This document shows, one piece after another, positions 52,931 through 61,843 of a DNA stretch of 64,000 nt. Numbering within the stretch: position 1 is the stretch's first letter; each line of letters starts with the position of its first letter. This DNA is from Vulcanococcus limneticus LL. GTDB lineage: Bacteria; Cyanobacteriota; Cyanobacteriia; PCC-6307; Cyanobiaceae. The stretch lies in the NCBI RefSeq assembly GCF_002252705.1, contig NZ_NQLA01000003.1, positions 124,001-188,000 of the forward strand. The letters run 5' to 3'. The translations under genes and the position numbers were made by a program. The notes beneath the pieces are model-generated. The model saw nothing but the letters and a program-made list of their open reading frames with translations, did no database searches and was not told where the DNA came from.

Positions 52931-54331
52931 TCAGCCCGTCCAGCCCCGCAACTTGCCGGGATTGAGCAGGCCGGCCGGGTCATAGGCGCGCTTGGCGGCC
53001 ACCTGGTCGGCATCCACCACCCCGAGTCCCCCATCCTCCACAGTCAGCACGTGGGGGTTGAAGAGCACGGCTCCCAGCTCTCGGCATTGATCGATCAGGG
53101 CCTGCAGGGCCTCCGGACCGCGCCAGCGCACCAGCGGGATCGCCGCCAGCCGCTGGGCACCGAAGCTGCGCACCGCCTCCAGATGCCAGAGCAGGTCGTC
53201 GCCCCAGGCCTGGCGCAGGGCCGCCAGGGCCGGAGGTTCGGGCTGGGGCAGCAGAAGCTGCAGGTAGGTCCAGCCGGGCTCGCGGCCACGCACGTGCAGG
53301 GTGGTGTGGTTCCAGCACAGCTCCCGCAGCGGAATGCCGCGACTCTCCCCCTGGGGCGCCTGCCAGATCAGCTGGCCTCCCAGGCCAGGCAGCAGCCCGG
53401 CGATCACCTCCGCGGCCGCCGGTGCCGCCAGCAGCAGCAGCCGGTGGGAGCGACCGTCGGCCTCGGGGCAGCCGGAGGGCCAGGGCAGCAGGGCCCCCAC
53501 CGGGGCCTCGAGCAGCGCCAGCTGGTTGAGCTCCAGGGCCATGGCGGGAAGCTGCTGGGCCGCCGCCAGGGCCTGCTCCCAGGCATCAAAGCCCAGCACC
53601 AGCTGCTGCCACGGCACGGCGGCGGCGGTGGCCAGGCGGATGGCCGTGAGGATGCCGTTGCTGCCGTAGGCGTGGTTGAGGGGCTGGGCCTCCAGGGCAT
53701 CGAGCTGCAGCAGCCGCGGCTCGGCCTCGAGCGTCACCACCTCGAGGCCGAGCAGGTGGCCCGGATCCCGCAGGAAGCCCCAGCGCAGCGAGCCGATGCC
53801 GCCCGAGCCCCCGGCGATGAAGCCGCCGAGGGTGGCGCTGCGCACGGTGCTGGGCATCAGCCGCAGGGCGCGGCCGTGGGCCGCCAGCTGGCGCTCCAGC
53901 TCCGCCAGCAGGATGCCGGGCTCGGCGGTGACCACACCGCTGGCCGGATCGAAGCTGCGCAGGCGGTTCAGGCCGGTGCCATCGAGCACCACCCCACCCG
54001 CCAGGGGTACGGACTGGCCGTAGTTGCCGGTGCCGGCCCCGCGGGGGGTGAGGGCGACGCCGTGGCGGGCGCAGGCCGCCGCCACCGCCCGCACCTGCTC
54101 GGCGCTGCGGGGCCGCACCCCGAGCTGGGCCCGGCGCCCCAGCAGCAGGGGCTCCAGCACCGGCGAGTACACGAAGGCATCGGCCGAGAGAACATCCAGC
54201 TGCTCCGGCCGCTCCAGCAGCTCCACCCCGGCGGCGGCCAGCTCGGCGCCCAGGGCCGCCAGCTGCTCGGCGCTGGCGGGAGCCGGCAGGCCTGTGGGCA
54301 GGGCCGTGGGCAGCGCTGAGGGCAAGGCCAT
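52931..54331 (-). CDS. FAD-linked oxidase (glycolate oxidase GlcD-like)
   Basis: A 466-residue VAO-type flavoenzyme. The PP-loop is in LTPRGAGTGNYGQ, followed by LDGTGLNRL, and the FAD domain has GGFIAGGSGGIGSLRWG. The C-terminal cap shows the conserved NPHVLTVEDGG and AKRAYDPAGLLNPGK. Members oxidise 2-hydroxy acids such as D-lactate or glycolate, passing electrons to a quinone or another carrier. The ATG at 54331 is preferred over upstream codons, with only a weak ribosome site. It follows the CodA-like gene by 111 nt. Whether it is glycolate dehydrogenase is uncertain. Confidence 0.87.
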   Translation of the reverse strand: MALPSALPTALPTGLPAPASAEQLAALGAELAAAGVELLERPEQLDVLSADAFVYSPVLEPLLLGRRAQLGVRPRSAEQVRAVAAACARHGVALTPRGAGTGNYGQSVPLAGGVVLDGTGLNRLRSFDPASGVVTAEPGILLAELERQLAAHGRALRLMPSTVRSATLGGFIAGGSGGIGSLRWGFLRDPGHLLGLEVVTLEAEPRLLQLDALEAQPLNHAYGSNGILTAIRLATAAAVPWQQLVLGFDAWEQALAAAQQLPAMALELNQLALLEAPVGALLPWPSGCPEADGRSHRLLLLAAPAAAEVIAGLLPGLGGQLIWQAPQGESRGIPLRELCWNHTTLHVRGREPGWTYLQLLLPQPEPPALAALRQAWGDDLLWHLEAVRSFGAQRLAAIPLVRWRGPEALQALIDQCRELGAVLFNPHVLTVEDGGLGVVDADQVAAKRAYDPAGLLNPGKLRGWTG

Positions 54332-54442
54332 GGGGGCAGGGGGGCAAGGAGCTGAGGCCGTGGCGAAACCATGGCCCGACCGTGCCTGGGCCATCCCCAT
54401 GCTGGCGGGGGGACCCGGCCCGCGTCACCCCCAGGCGCGCCC

Positions 54443-55828
54443 TCAGGCGAAGGGCTCCAACCGCGGATCGGGGGCCTGGTCCGGGGCGGAGGGAAGCCAT
54501 TGGCCGGCACGCAGCACCCGCCGCTGCGGGGGCCGCGCCAGCAGCTCGCTCCAGCTGCTGGCGCCGAGCACCAGCAGATCGGCGGGGGATCCAGGCCGCA
54601 GCACCCCATCCCAGGCCAGATCCAGCAGCCGCGACGGCACCGTGGTGAAGGGCATCAGCCCCTGGCGCTGCCAGGGGGGCAGCTGCACCGCCCGAACACT
54701 CAGCCGCAGCAGCTCCAGGGGGTCGAAGTCACCGCCGGGATACCAGGGGTCCTGCACGTTGTCGGCACCGAGGGCCACGGCCACGCCGGCCTGCTGCAGC
54801 AGCCGGACCGGCGCCAGGGGCCGTTCGGGGGTGGTGAGGCCGTGGCGGCGGCCCAGCAGCCAGGCGTTGGTGGTGGGCAGGGCCACCACCGCCAGGCCCA
54901 CGGCGGCCATCCGCTCCGCGAGCCGCCAGCGGGGTCCCTCCGCCAGCAATCCCAGGCTGCTGCTGTGACTGCAGGTGATCGACAGCCGCCAGCCCTCGCG
55001 CTCCAGCAGCCGAGTCACCAGGGCCACGCCAACGCCGGGCTGGCCCGCCCCCTCATCCACGTGCAGGTCCACAGCGCAGCCGAGCCGGTCCGCCAGCTTC
55101 AGCAGGGCCCGCAGATCCTCGACCTGGCCGCTGGAGCGCGGATAGGGGGGACCGAGCACGCCCCCCAGCAGCCCCCCCGCCGCGGCCACCCGCTGGGCCA
55201 GGGCACCCCCCTCGGCCGTCGTCCAGAACGCCAGGGGCACCAGCGCCACCAGTTGAAGGTCCACACGCCCCCGCCAGCGCTCGCGCAGGGCCAGCAGGGC
55301 CGTCCAGCTGGGCGCAGCCGCCGGCCCGCCGCTGTCCACATGGCTGCGCAGGGCCCGCAGGCCGTAGCGCCAGGCCCGGTCCAGGGCCCGCTCCCCCCGC
55401 TCCAGCACCTGCTCGACGCTGCGATGCGCGCCCTCGCGCAGGTTGGCCGCCAGCGCCCCAGCCATGGCACCGCCGCGGTTGGGGTAGGCCGCCCAGGTGA
55501 AGGCCTTGTCGAGGTGGACATGGGGCTCCACCGGCGGGGTGATCGCCAGCGACGGGGCCGGGATCTCGCCGCCGCCGGAGGCACGCGCTGGGCCCGCATC
55601 CAGGCCAGCGGCCCCGGAAGCGTCGCAGGGGTGAATCCGGGCCACGCACCCCCCGTCCAGCTCCAGCTGGACCGTCAGCAGCCCATCGGCGTCGCCGCAG
55701 CCCAGGTCGCTCTGGCCGGGGTCAAGCAGGGCGCGGGGCAGGCGCAGCGGGGGCAGCAGCCGACGCTGGCCCTGGGGCTGCGCTGGCGGCGCGCTGGCGG
55801 ACAGCCCAGGCGCACCCACCCCGCTCAC
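54443..55828 (-). CDS. Cytosine deaminase-like amidohydrolase
   Basis: A 461-residue amidohydrolase of the CodA/cytosine deaminase-related branch. Metal ligands appear as PHVHLDKAFT, LHVDEG and the late ADNVQDPW with the catalytic aspartate; the SHSSSLG segment carries another histidine. The N-terminal 85 residues contain a beta-sandwich strand set typical of this fold but are mostly Pro/Gly-rich. The physiological substrate (cytosine, isoguanine, or another heterocycle or amide) is not deducible. It overlaps the downstream DUF4359 gene by 4 nt, and is followed by the FAD oxidase. Confidence 0.85.
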   Translation of the reverse strand: MSGVGAPGLSASAPPAQPQGQRRLLPPLRLPRALLDPGQSDLGCGDADGLLTVQLELDGGCVARIHPCDASGAAGLDAGPARASGGGEIPAPSLAITPPVEPHVHLDKAFTWAAYPNRGGAMAGALAANLREGAHRSVEQVLERGERALDRAWRYGLRALRSHVDSGGPAAAPSWTALLALRERWRGRVDLQLVALVPLAFWTTAEGGALAQRVAAAGGLLGGVLGPPYPRSSGQVEDLRALLKLADRLGCAVDLHVDEGAGQPGVGVALVTRLLEREGWRLSITCSHSSSLGLLAEGPRWRLAERMAAVGLAVVALPTTNAWLLGRRHGLTTPERPLAPVRLLQQAGVAVALGADNVQDPWYPGGDFDPLELLRLSVRAVQLPPWQRQGLMPFTTVPSRLLDLAWDGVLRPGSPADLLVLGASSWSELLARPPQRRVLRAGQWLPSAPDQAPDPRLEPFA

Positions 55829-56307
55829 TTCTGCTCCACGCCGGCGTCGCTCTCGGCCCGGAGCACCAGCAGCTGGCCGGCCAGCCCCAGGGTGAGGGCG
55901 TGGTAGCGGGGCACCGCCAGCCCGGGCATCAGCTCCTGGCCCCCCACCTCCGTGGCGTAGACGCTGAACAGGCCGGCGTTGTAGCGGTGGGTGGCCTGGG
56001 CGGCGAGGGCCCCAAGGGCCCGGCGCTGGCTCTGGATCAGGCCGTGGCAGTCGCGCACCACCAGGCGGAGCAGCATCGGCAGCCCCTCCTCACCGCACAC
56101 CTCATCGGCGGCCAGCTCCACCAGTCGCTCGCCGGCGAAGCTCTCGAACTCGGCGGGGCCGGGGTTGGTCCAGGCCAGGGCCGTGGCCAGGCCGGCCAGC
56201 AGCAGCGACCAGCCCAGCCACGGCCGCCAGCAGCGTGGGGGGTGGGAGGCCGCTGGGCTCGGGGTCTCTCGACTCGACGTCTCTGAACTCGACGACTCGA
56301 CGCTCAC
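55825..56307 (-). CDS. DUF4359 family protein, membrane-anchored
   Basis: A 160-residue protein of the cyanobacterial DUF4359 group: an N-terminal polar segment, one hydrophobic helix at about 29-46 (LGWSLLLAGLATALAW), and the family stretch TNPGPAEFESFAGERLVEL right after it. Two cysteines (VCGEEG and VRDCHG) may pair outside the membrane. The C-terminal half is strand-rich (LALVLGQL-type). Function unknown. Its 3' end overlaps the CodA-like gene start by 4 nt, and the tRNA-His gene lies divergent 50 nt away. Confidence 0.86.
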   Translation of the reverse strand: MSVESSSSETSSRETPSPAASHPPRCWRPWLGWSLLLAGLATALAWTNPGPAEFESFAGERLVELAADEVCGEEGLPMLLRLVVRDCHGLIQSQRRALGALAAQATHRYNAGLFSVYATEVGGQELMPGLAVPRYHALTLGLAGQLLVLRAESDAGVEQK

Positions 56308-56340
56308 GGGGACCGGCCGAAGCTTGGGGATGCCTTGATC

Positions 56341-56346
56341 TAAGAT
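56341..56346 (+). promoter_or_regulatory. Candidate -10 element of tRNA-His
   Basis: TAAGAT, close to the housekeeping -10 consensus, 11 nt before the 5' end of tRNA-His, where a start site 6-7 nt downstream would leave a short leader. No clear -35 is present. Confidence 0.4.
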
Positions 56347-56357
56347 GACTGGGCCCT

Positions 56358-56431
56358 GGCGGGCGTAGCCAAGTGGTTAAGGCAGCGGATTGTGATTCCG
56401 CCATTCGGGGGTTCAAGTCCCCTCGCTCGCC
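56358..56431 (+). tRNA. tRNA-His (anticodon GTG)
   Basis: The acceptor stem GCGGGCG / CGCTCGC is extended by a genome-encoded G(-1) at 56358 pairing with C73 at 56431, the histidine identity mark. Anticodon loop TTGTGAT has GTG. The D-arm GCCAAGTGGTTAAGGC and T-loop TTCAAGT are regular. CCA is not encoded. A strong terminator follows 12 nt later. Confidence 0.95.
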
Positions 56432-56443
56432 CTGAAACCCCTG

Positions 56444-56475
56444 CGGTGATGGCTTCGGCCGTCACCGTTTTTTTT
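56444..56475 (+). terminator. Rho-independent terminator of tRNA-His
   Basis: Ten-bp stem (56444-56453 with 56458-56467, one G-T wobble) capped by a UUCG tetraloop, followed by eight Ts (56468-56475). A textbook structure for a short RNA gene. Confidence 0.93.
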
Positions 56476-56498
56476 GCTCCGGAAGCGGCACCTCGCGA

Positions 56499-57569
56499 TC
56501 AGCCCTCCGCCAGCAACGCCGCCAGGAGTTCCGCAGCCTCCTGACGCACCGGGTCGGCGCAGGGCAGGCCGGTGGCGCTCCGGGCCGCGGCGATCGCCGC
56601 GGCGGCCTCGGCCTCCCCCAACAGGGCTGTGTTGAGCGCGACGGCCCGCACCCGCGGCCTGCGGCCATCAGGGCGGCCCAGGGCCGCCAGCGCCTCGGCG
56701 GCGGCGATCAGCTCCGCCAGCGGCGGAATCGCCACGGCGGCAACCCCCTCCCGGGGGCGCACCTGCCGCTGGCCGGCGCGGTGCACCAGCAGCAGATCCG
56801 TGGGCTGGCTGCCCCGCAGCAGCGGCAGGGTGGCGGTGGAGCCCGGGTGGCAGAGGGAGCCCTGGCCCTCCACCAGCACCAGCGCCCCGGCCCCGGCCCC
56901 GGCGGCCGCCTGCAGCACCGCCTGCTCCACGGCTCCGGCGGCGTAGTCCACCCGCACGGCATCGAGGGCCACCCCCTGGCCGCTGATCAGGATCCCCGCC
57001 TGGCCGGTGCCCACGAAGCGGGCCTCCAGCCCCTGGCGGCGGGCCTCGACCAGCAGCTCCAGGCAGGCGCTCATCTTGCCCACGGCCATGTCCGTGCCGA
57101 TGGCCAGCAGCCGCCGGCAGGGCAGGGCGGCGCAGCGGGCCGCGGCCACCTCCAGATCCGCCGGCTCCCGGCGCAGGTCCCAGATCCACTGGCCCGGCCG
57201 CAGCGCCACGGCGGCGAACTCCGGATCCTCCGCCAGCTGGCTGTGCAGGCCGCTGGCCAGGCTCAGTCCCGCCCGCAAACCCGCCACCACGTCGGCGCGC
57301 ATCTCCGCCGGCAGCCGGCCGCCCGAGGGCGCCAGACCCACCACCGCCACCTGCGGGCCGTAGGCCAGGGCCTCCGCCATGGAGCCCACCACCGGCACAG
57401 TCCGCGCGATGCCCGTGATCGCCTCCAGGGAGCGGCCGGCATGGGCGGGATCGATGACCGCCACGATCGGACCCTGGCGGTAGCGCAGCATCGCCAGACC
57501 GGTCTTGCCCGAGAGGTTGTCGAGGCCGCCGTGCTGCAGCAGCACCAGCGGGGCATCGGCCGTGAGCAT
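56499..57569 (-). CDS. DUF1611 protein, DgcN-like (D-glutamate N-acetyltransferase)
   Basis: A 356-residue DUF1611 protein. In marine heterotrophs the member DgcN acetylates D-glutamate ahead of DgcA. The N-terminal domain is Rossmann-like (HGGLDNLSGKTGLAMLRYRQG) and the C-terminal part has the P-loop-like GTDMAVGKMSACLEL with the late TGQAGILISGQG. A strong ribosome-binding site AGGAGGT is 7 nt before the ATG. The start overlaps the stop of the downstream dgcA-like gene by one base, so the two are translationally coupled in one operon. Activity in this host is inferred from homology only. Confidence 0.88.
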   Translation of the reverse strand: MLTADAPLVLLQHGGLDNLSGKTGLAMLRYRQGPIVAVIDPAHAGRSLEAITGIARTVPVVGSMAEALAYGPQVAVVGLAPSGGRLPAEMRADVVAGLRAGLSLASGLHSQLAEDPEFAAVALRPGQWIWDLRREPADLEVAAARCAALPCRRLLAIGTDMAVGKMSACLELLVEARRQGLEARFVGTGQAGILISGQGVALDAVRVDYAAGAVEQAVLQAAAGAGAGALVLVEGQGSLCHPGSTATLPLLRGSQPTDLLLVHRAGQRQVRPREGVAAVAIPPLAELIAAAEALAALGRPDGRRPRVRAVALNTALLGEAEAAAAIAAARSATGLPCADPVRQEAAELLAALLAEG

Positions 57570-58675
57570 CAGGGCACCTCCTGAGGAAGTACTCGAAGCG
57601 GAAGCTGGCCACGCACCCCCAGCCCCGGGCGATCGCTGGGCCGCAGGATGTCGCCCACCAGCTCAGCGCCTGTGAAGGGATCGTCCACCAGGTTGAGGTG
57701 ACTGTCGAGATCAGGCCAGCGCACCAGCGGCAGCAGCTGGGCGGCGGCGCCGTTGAGCAGGGCGCTGTCGGAGTAGCAGCCGAGCATCACCCCCAGCCCC
57801 AGCCGCCGGGCCGTGCGCGCCATCAGCAGCGCCTCGGCCAGGCCGCCGCACTTGACCAGCTTGATGTTGACCCCATCCACGTGGGGCGCGAGCCGCAGCA
57901 GATCAACCAGATCCCAGCAGCTCTCATCGGCCACCACCGGGATCGGCGCCAGGCCCCGCAGGGCCGCAAAGCCCGCCGCATCGGCGGCGGGGTCGCGCAG
58001 CGGCGCCAGGGGCTGCTCCACCAGCACCACCCCCCGCTCCGCCAGCCAGGGGAGCATCCGCTGGGCGGTGGCCAGATCCCAGCCGCCGTTGGCATCCACC
58101 TGCAGCTCCGAGCCCTGGCCAGCGGCATCGGCCCGCCGGGCCAGGGCCGCCAGCACCGCCAGCACCAGGGCGCGGTCGTGAGCCGGGCCATCGGGACTGC
58201 CCAGCTTGAGCTTGATGCGGGTGGCGGGCAGCTGCAGCCACCAGCGCTCGAGCCGCGCCAGCACAGCCTCGGGCTCCCCCAGCCCGAGGGTCACGCTGGT
58301 GGCGACACAGGCCCCCGGATCCAGGCTCCAGAGCCGGTGCAAGGGCTGAGCCAGCCGCTGGCCCCACCAGTCGTGCAGGGCCAGATCGAGGCCGCAGCGG
58401 GCCGGTGGCGAGAGCCGGGCCAGCAGCGGCTCCAGCGCCTGCAGCGGCTCGGGGGCCCAGGGCTCCAGCGCGGGGGCGAGCGCGTCGAGCTCGGCGGCGA
58501 TCGCCTCCGTGGTGTAGGCGCGGTGGCCGGTGTCGAAGCCTCCGGTCTCGCCGAGGCCCGTGAGGCCGTCGTGCTCGACCGTCACCAGCAGGTGCTCCAC
58601 GGCGGCGGTGCTGCCGCGGCTGATGGCCAGCGGCACGGCCTTGGTGAGCCGAAAGCGACGCAGGCGAAGGCGCAT
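57569..58675 (-). CDS. Enolase-superfamily dipeptide/N-acetyl-glutamate epimerase, DgcA-like
   Basis: A 368-residue muconate-lactonizing-like enolase superfamily racemase. Catalytic lysines are in IKLKLG (K155, K157) and NIKLVKCGG (K272), and metal ligands D194 (DANGGW), E220 (VEQPL) and D250 (VADES). This pattern fits L-Ala-D/L-Glu epimerases and their relatives, which include DgcA acting on N-acetyl-D-glutamate. ATG 58675 is used; a GTG at 58681 is two codons upstream. The gene is divergent from miaB with 76 nt between starts and precedes dgcN in the same operon. Confidence 0.88.
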   Translation of the reverse strand: MRLRLRRFRLTKAVPLAISRGSTAAVEHLLVTVEHDGLTGLGETGGFDTGHRAYTTEAIAAELDALAPALEPWAPEPLQALEPLLARLSPPARCGLDLALHDWWGQRLAQPLHRLWSLDPGACVATSVTLGLGEPEAVLARLERWWLQLPATRIKLKLGSPDGPAHDRALVLAVLAALARRADAAGQGSELQVDANGGWDLATAQRMLPWLAERGVVLVEQPLAPLRDPAADAAGFAALRGLAPIPVVADESCWDLVDLLRLAPHVDGVNIKLVKCGGLAEALLMARTARRLGLGVMLGCYSDSALLNGAAAQLLPLVRWPDLDSHLNLVDDPFTGAELVGDILRPSDRPGLGVRGQLPLRVLPQEVP

Positions 58676-58751
58676 GGACACGGGCCGTGACCCTCAAGCT
58701 GGCACGGATCAGCGCAGGCTGCTGGCACCCCCGATGGCGGACACTGGGACC

Positions 58752-60176
58752 ATGACGGCGACACCACTCACCCCAGCGGCCCCGCGACCGGCCCCCGCGG
58801 CTCCGACCTCCCCAGCCCCCCCCCAGGCCGGGCGCGGCAGCTACTGGATCACCACCTTCGGGTGCCAGATGAACAAGGCCGATTCCGAGCGCATGGCCGG
58901 AATCCTGGAGTCGATGGGCTACCGGGAGGCCCCGGCGGAGCTGGAGGCCGACCTGGTGCTCTACAACACCTGCACGATCCGCGACAACGCGGAGCAGAAG
59001 GTGTACAGCTACCTGGGCCGCCAGGCCCAGCGCAAGCGCGCCAACCCCCATCTCACCCTGGTGGTGGCCGGCTGTGTGGCCCAGCAGGAGGGCGAGTCCC
59101 TGCTGCGGCGCGTGCCCGAGCTCGATCTGGTGATGGGGCCCCAGCACGCCAACCGGCTCGATGTGCTGCTGGCCCAGGTGGAGCAGGGCCAGCAGGTGGT
59201 GGCCACCGAGGAGCACCACATCCTCGAAGACATCACCACCGCCCGCCGCGACAGCACGATCTGCGGCTGGGTGAATGTGATCTACGGCTGCAACGAGCGC
59301 TGCACCTACTGCGTGGTGCCTTCGGTGCGCGGCCAGGAACAGTCGCGCCTGCCGGAGGCCATCAGGCTGGAGATGGAGGGCCTCGCAGCCCAGGGCTTCA
59401 AGGAGATCACCCTGCTGGGCCAGAACATCGATGCCTACGGCCGCGACCTGCCCGGCATTACCCCCGAAGGCCGCCGCTCCCACACCCTCACCGATCTGCT
59501 CCAGTTCGTGCACGACGTGGAGGGGATCGAGCGGATCCGCTTCGCCACCAGCCACCCGCGCTATTTCACCGAGCGGCTGATCGATGCCTGCGCCGATCTG
59601 CCCAAGGTATGCGAGCACTTCCACGTGCCTTTCCAGAGCGGCGACGACGCCGTGCTCAAGGCGATGGCCCGCGGCTACACGGTGGATCGCTACCGCCGCA
59701 TCGTCGAGCGGATCCGGGAGCGCATGCCCGATGCCTCGATCAGCGCCGATGTGATCGTGGCCTTCCCCGGCGAAACCGATGCCCAGTACCGCCGCACCCT
59801 CGATCTGATCGATGAGCTCGGCTTCGATGCGGTGAACACCGCCGCCTACTCGCCCCGCCCGAACACCCCCGCCGCCGACTGGCCAGGTCAGCTCAGCGAG
59901 GAGGTGAAGGTGGAGCGGCTGAGGGAACTCAACGTCCTGGTGGAGCGCAAGGCCAAGGAGCGCAGCGCCCGCTACGCCGGCCGGATTGAGCAGATCCTGG
60001 TGGAAGGACCCAACCCCAAGGATCCGACACAGGTGATGGGACGCACCCGCACCAACCGCCTCAGCTTCTTCCCGGCGGCGAAGGCAGCGGGCGGGGTCTG
60101 GCGGGCGGGCGATCTGGTGGACGTGCGCATCGAGGAGGTGCGCGCCTTCTCCCTGAGCGGCACTGCCCTGGCCTGA
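58752..60176 (+). CDS. miaB: tRNA-2-methylthio-N6-dimethylallyladenosine synthase MiaB
   Basis: A radical-SAM methylthiotransferase that adds the 2-methylthio group to A37 of tRNAs reading UNN codons. The 474-residue protein has the UPF0004 cluster cysteines C38 ([11 protein letters not shown]), C74 ([13 protein letters not shown]) and C108 ([10 protein letters not shown]), the radical-SAM motif C180, C184, C187 (GCNERCTYC), and a C-terminal TRAM domain. ATG 58752 is used; an ATG at 58734 is in frame. The first 28 residues are Pro/Ala-rich. The stop codon is inside the 21-nt repeat array that follows. Confidence 0.96.
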   Translation: MTATPLTPAAPRPAPAAPTSPAPPQAGRGSYWITTFGCQMNKADSERMAGILESMGYREAPAELEADLVLYNTCTIRDNAEQKVYSYLGRQAQRKRANPHLTLVVAGCVAQQEGESLLRRVPELDLVMGPQHANRLDVLLAQVEQGQQVVATEEHHILEDITTARRDSTICGWVNVIYGCNERCTYCVVPSVRGQEQSRLPEAIRLEMEGLAAQGFKEITLLGQNIDAYGRDLPGITPEGRRSHTLTDLLQFVHDVEGIERIRFATSHPRYFTERLIDACADLPKVCEHFHVPFQSGDDAVLKAMARGYTVDRYRRIVERIRERMPDASISADVIVAFPGETDAQYRRTLDLIDELGFDAVNTAAYSPRPNTPAADWPGQLSEEVKVERLRELNVLVERKAKERSARYAGRIEQILVEGPNPKDPTQVMGRTRTNRLSFFPAAKAAGGVWRAGDLVDVRIEEVRAFSLSGTALA

Positions 60177-60262
60177 GCCGATCAGCGCCTGGCCTGAGCC
60201 GAACAGCCCCTGCCGGAGGCGTACAGCACCTGGCCGGAGGCCAACAGCCTGGCCTGAGCCCA
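60162..60262. repeat. Degenerate 21-nt tandem repeat across the miaB stop
   Basis: At least four copies of a roughly 21-nt unit with consensus like CAGCxCCTGGCCTGAGCCGAA. They start near 60162 (inside the miaB 3' end), 60183, 60204 and 60224, with a shortened fifth at 60245. One copy is 20 nt, so the phase slips. The first copy codes for the last residues of MiaB and its TGA. The array fills most of the 171-nt gap before ddl. Confidence 0.8.
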
Positions 60263-60347
60263 GCGGCGCTGGACGCAGCAAAACAGCCTGGCGGCCTGGT
60301 TCGAGCCCGGATCGCTGATACGTTTGGCCCCTCTCCTCCACCGGCGC

Positions 60348-61436
60348 ATGACCCCAGCCCCCCTCCACCTCGGCCTGGTGTTCGGGGGGGTCTCCGGGGA
60401 GCACGGGATCTCGATCCGCTCGGCCAACACCGTGGCCGCCGCCCTGCGCCGGGGCGCCAACGCCGAGCGCTACCGGCTGAGCTGCTTCTACATCGACCGC
60501 AAGGGCCACTGGTGGCCGCCGACCGTGGCCGAGGCGGTGCTGGCCAAAGGCTCCCCCGCCGAGCCGGCCGATCTTGCCGGAGCCCCCAGCCGCCCCGGAT
60601 TCCAGGGCTTCCCCGCCGGCGCCCTGGATGTGCAGGTGTGGGTGCCGGTGCTGCATGGCCCCAATGGCGAGGACGGCACGATCCAGGGCCTGTTCGCCCT
60701 GATGCAGGTGCCCTTCGTGGGCTCGGGCGTGCTCGGCTCGGCCGTGGGCATGGACAAGCAGGCGATGAAGGCCGCCTTCGCCGCCGCCGGCCTGCCCCAG
60801 GTGGCCTACGCCTGCGTCGATGCCGCCGAGTTGCAGCACCCCGAACCCCTGCTGGACCGGCTGGAGCAGCAGCTGGGCTACCCCGCCTTCGTGAAGCCGG
60901 CCAACCTGGGCTCATCGGTGGGGATCAGCAAGGCCACGACCCGCGCCGAGCTGCTGGCCGGCCTGATCGAAGCCGCCCGCCACGACCCGCGCCTGGTGGT
61001 GGAGCAGGGGGTCACGGCCCGGGAGCTGGAGTGCGCCGTGCTCGGCAACCGGCAGCTCAAGGCCTCGGTGCTGGGCGAGATCCGCTTCGATGCCGACTGG
61101 TACGACTACACCACCAAGTACAGCGAGGGGCTCAGCCACACCGTGATCCCCGCCGACGTGCCGGCCTCCCTGGCCGAGCGGGCCCGCCAGCTGGCGATCG
61201 CCGCCTGCCGGGCCGTGGGGGCCGCCGGCCTGGCCCGCGTCGACTTCTTCTACGAGCAAGCCACAGACCAGCTCTGGCTCAACGAGATCAACACCCTGCC
61301 AGGCTTCACCAGCCAGAGCATGTATCCGATGCTCTGGGAGGCCAGCGGCCTGCCGCTCGAGGAGCTGGTGCACGAACTGGTGGAACTGGCGCAAGAATCG
61401 GACGCACCGCACCGCGGGGGAGTGGACGCCGCATGA
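60348..61436 (+). CDS. ddl: D-alanine--D-alanine ligase
   Basis: Ddl joins two D-alanines for peptidoglycan precursor synthesis. The 362-residue ATP-grasp protein shows [17 protein letters not shown] at the N-terminus, the ATP-binding [19 protein letters not shown], and the metal-binding [21 protein letters not shown] 60348 is used, with a longer in-frame ATG at 60324 that adds eight poorly conserved residues. It overlaps the next gene by 4 nt (ATGA) and opens the division cluster with ftsQ and ftsZ. Confidence 0.96.
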   Translation: MTPAPLHLGLVFGGVSGEHGISIRSANTVAAALRRGANAERYRLSCFYIDRKGHWWPPTVAEAVLAKGSPAEPADLAGAPSRPGFQGFPAGALDVQVWVPVLHGPNGEDGTIQGLFALMQVPFVGSGVLGSAVGMDKQAMKAAFAAAGLPQVAYACVDAAELQHPEPLLDRLEQQLGYPAFVKPANLGSSVGISKATTRAELLAGLIEAARHDPRLVVEQGVTARELECAVLGNRQLKASVLGEIRFDADWYDYTTKYSEGLSHTVIPADVPASLAERARQLAIAACRAVGAAGLARVDFFYEQATDQLWLNEINTLPGFTSQSMYPMLWEASGLPLEELVHELVELAQESDAPHRGGVDAA

Positions 61437-61843
61437 GTCATGGCCTGCTGTGGCTGCCGCTGCTGGTGGTCTTTCCCCTGCTGACGGCCCTGGGCTGGCT
61501 GGAGCGCCGCCGCCAGCGCCTGTTCCGCGACTGGGCGGCCGGTGCCGAGCTGGCCAAGCTGGACGGCTGCGGCGGCGCCCGCCTGGTGGAGGGCGTGCTG
61601 AGCTGGAGCACCTTCGAGGCCGGCCAGCTCAAGACGGTCGACAGCTTCACGATCAAGTCGCTGGAGCTGGTGGAACTGCTGGCCCTGGGCTCCGGTGAGG
61701 CGCCCCTCACCGAGGAATCCCAGGGGGCCTGCCGGCTGCGGCTGGTGGGGGGCGGAGTGCAGAAGGATCTGCCGTTTTCGGACGCTGAGCGGGCCCGGCG
61801 CTGGATGGATCAGCTGATGGCCCGCTCACGCTGCGACCTTTGA
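61433..61843 (+). CDS. Hypothetical membrane-anchored protein between ddl and ftsQ
   Basis: A 136-residue protein with one N-terminal membrane helix ([18 protein letters not shown]), a basic linker ([11 protein letters not shown]), and a soluble C-terminal domain ending LMARSRCDL. It resembles no family I know but its place between ddl and ftsQ, with ATGA overlaps on both sides, is fixed in this group of cyanobacteria and suggests a role in cell-wall or division control. The membrane topology (cytosolic C-terminus by the positive-inside rule) is a guess. Confidence 0.72.
   Translation: MSHGLLWLPLLVVFPLLTALGWLERRRQRLFRDWAAGAELAKLDGCGGARLVEGVLSWSTFEAGQLKTVDSFTIKSLELVELLALGSGEAPLTEESQGACRLRLVGGGVQKDLPFSDAERARRWMDQLMARSRCDL

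Noticed and set aside
60324-60347. Longer ddl start at ATG 60324
   Set aside because: The eight extra residues are not conserved in Ddl and no ribosome site supports it; ATG 60348 gives the normal N-terminus.
57924-60839. Long minus-strand frame (971 codons) across the epimerase, miaB and ddl
   Set aside because: It overlaps well-supported genes on both strands; its sequence is the usual low-complexity His/Gly/Ala shadow.
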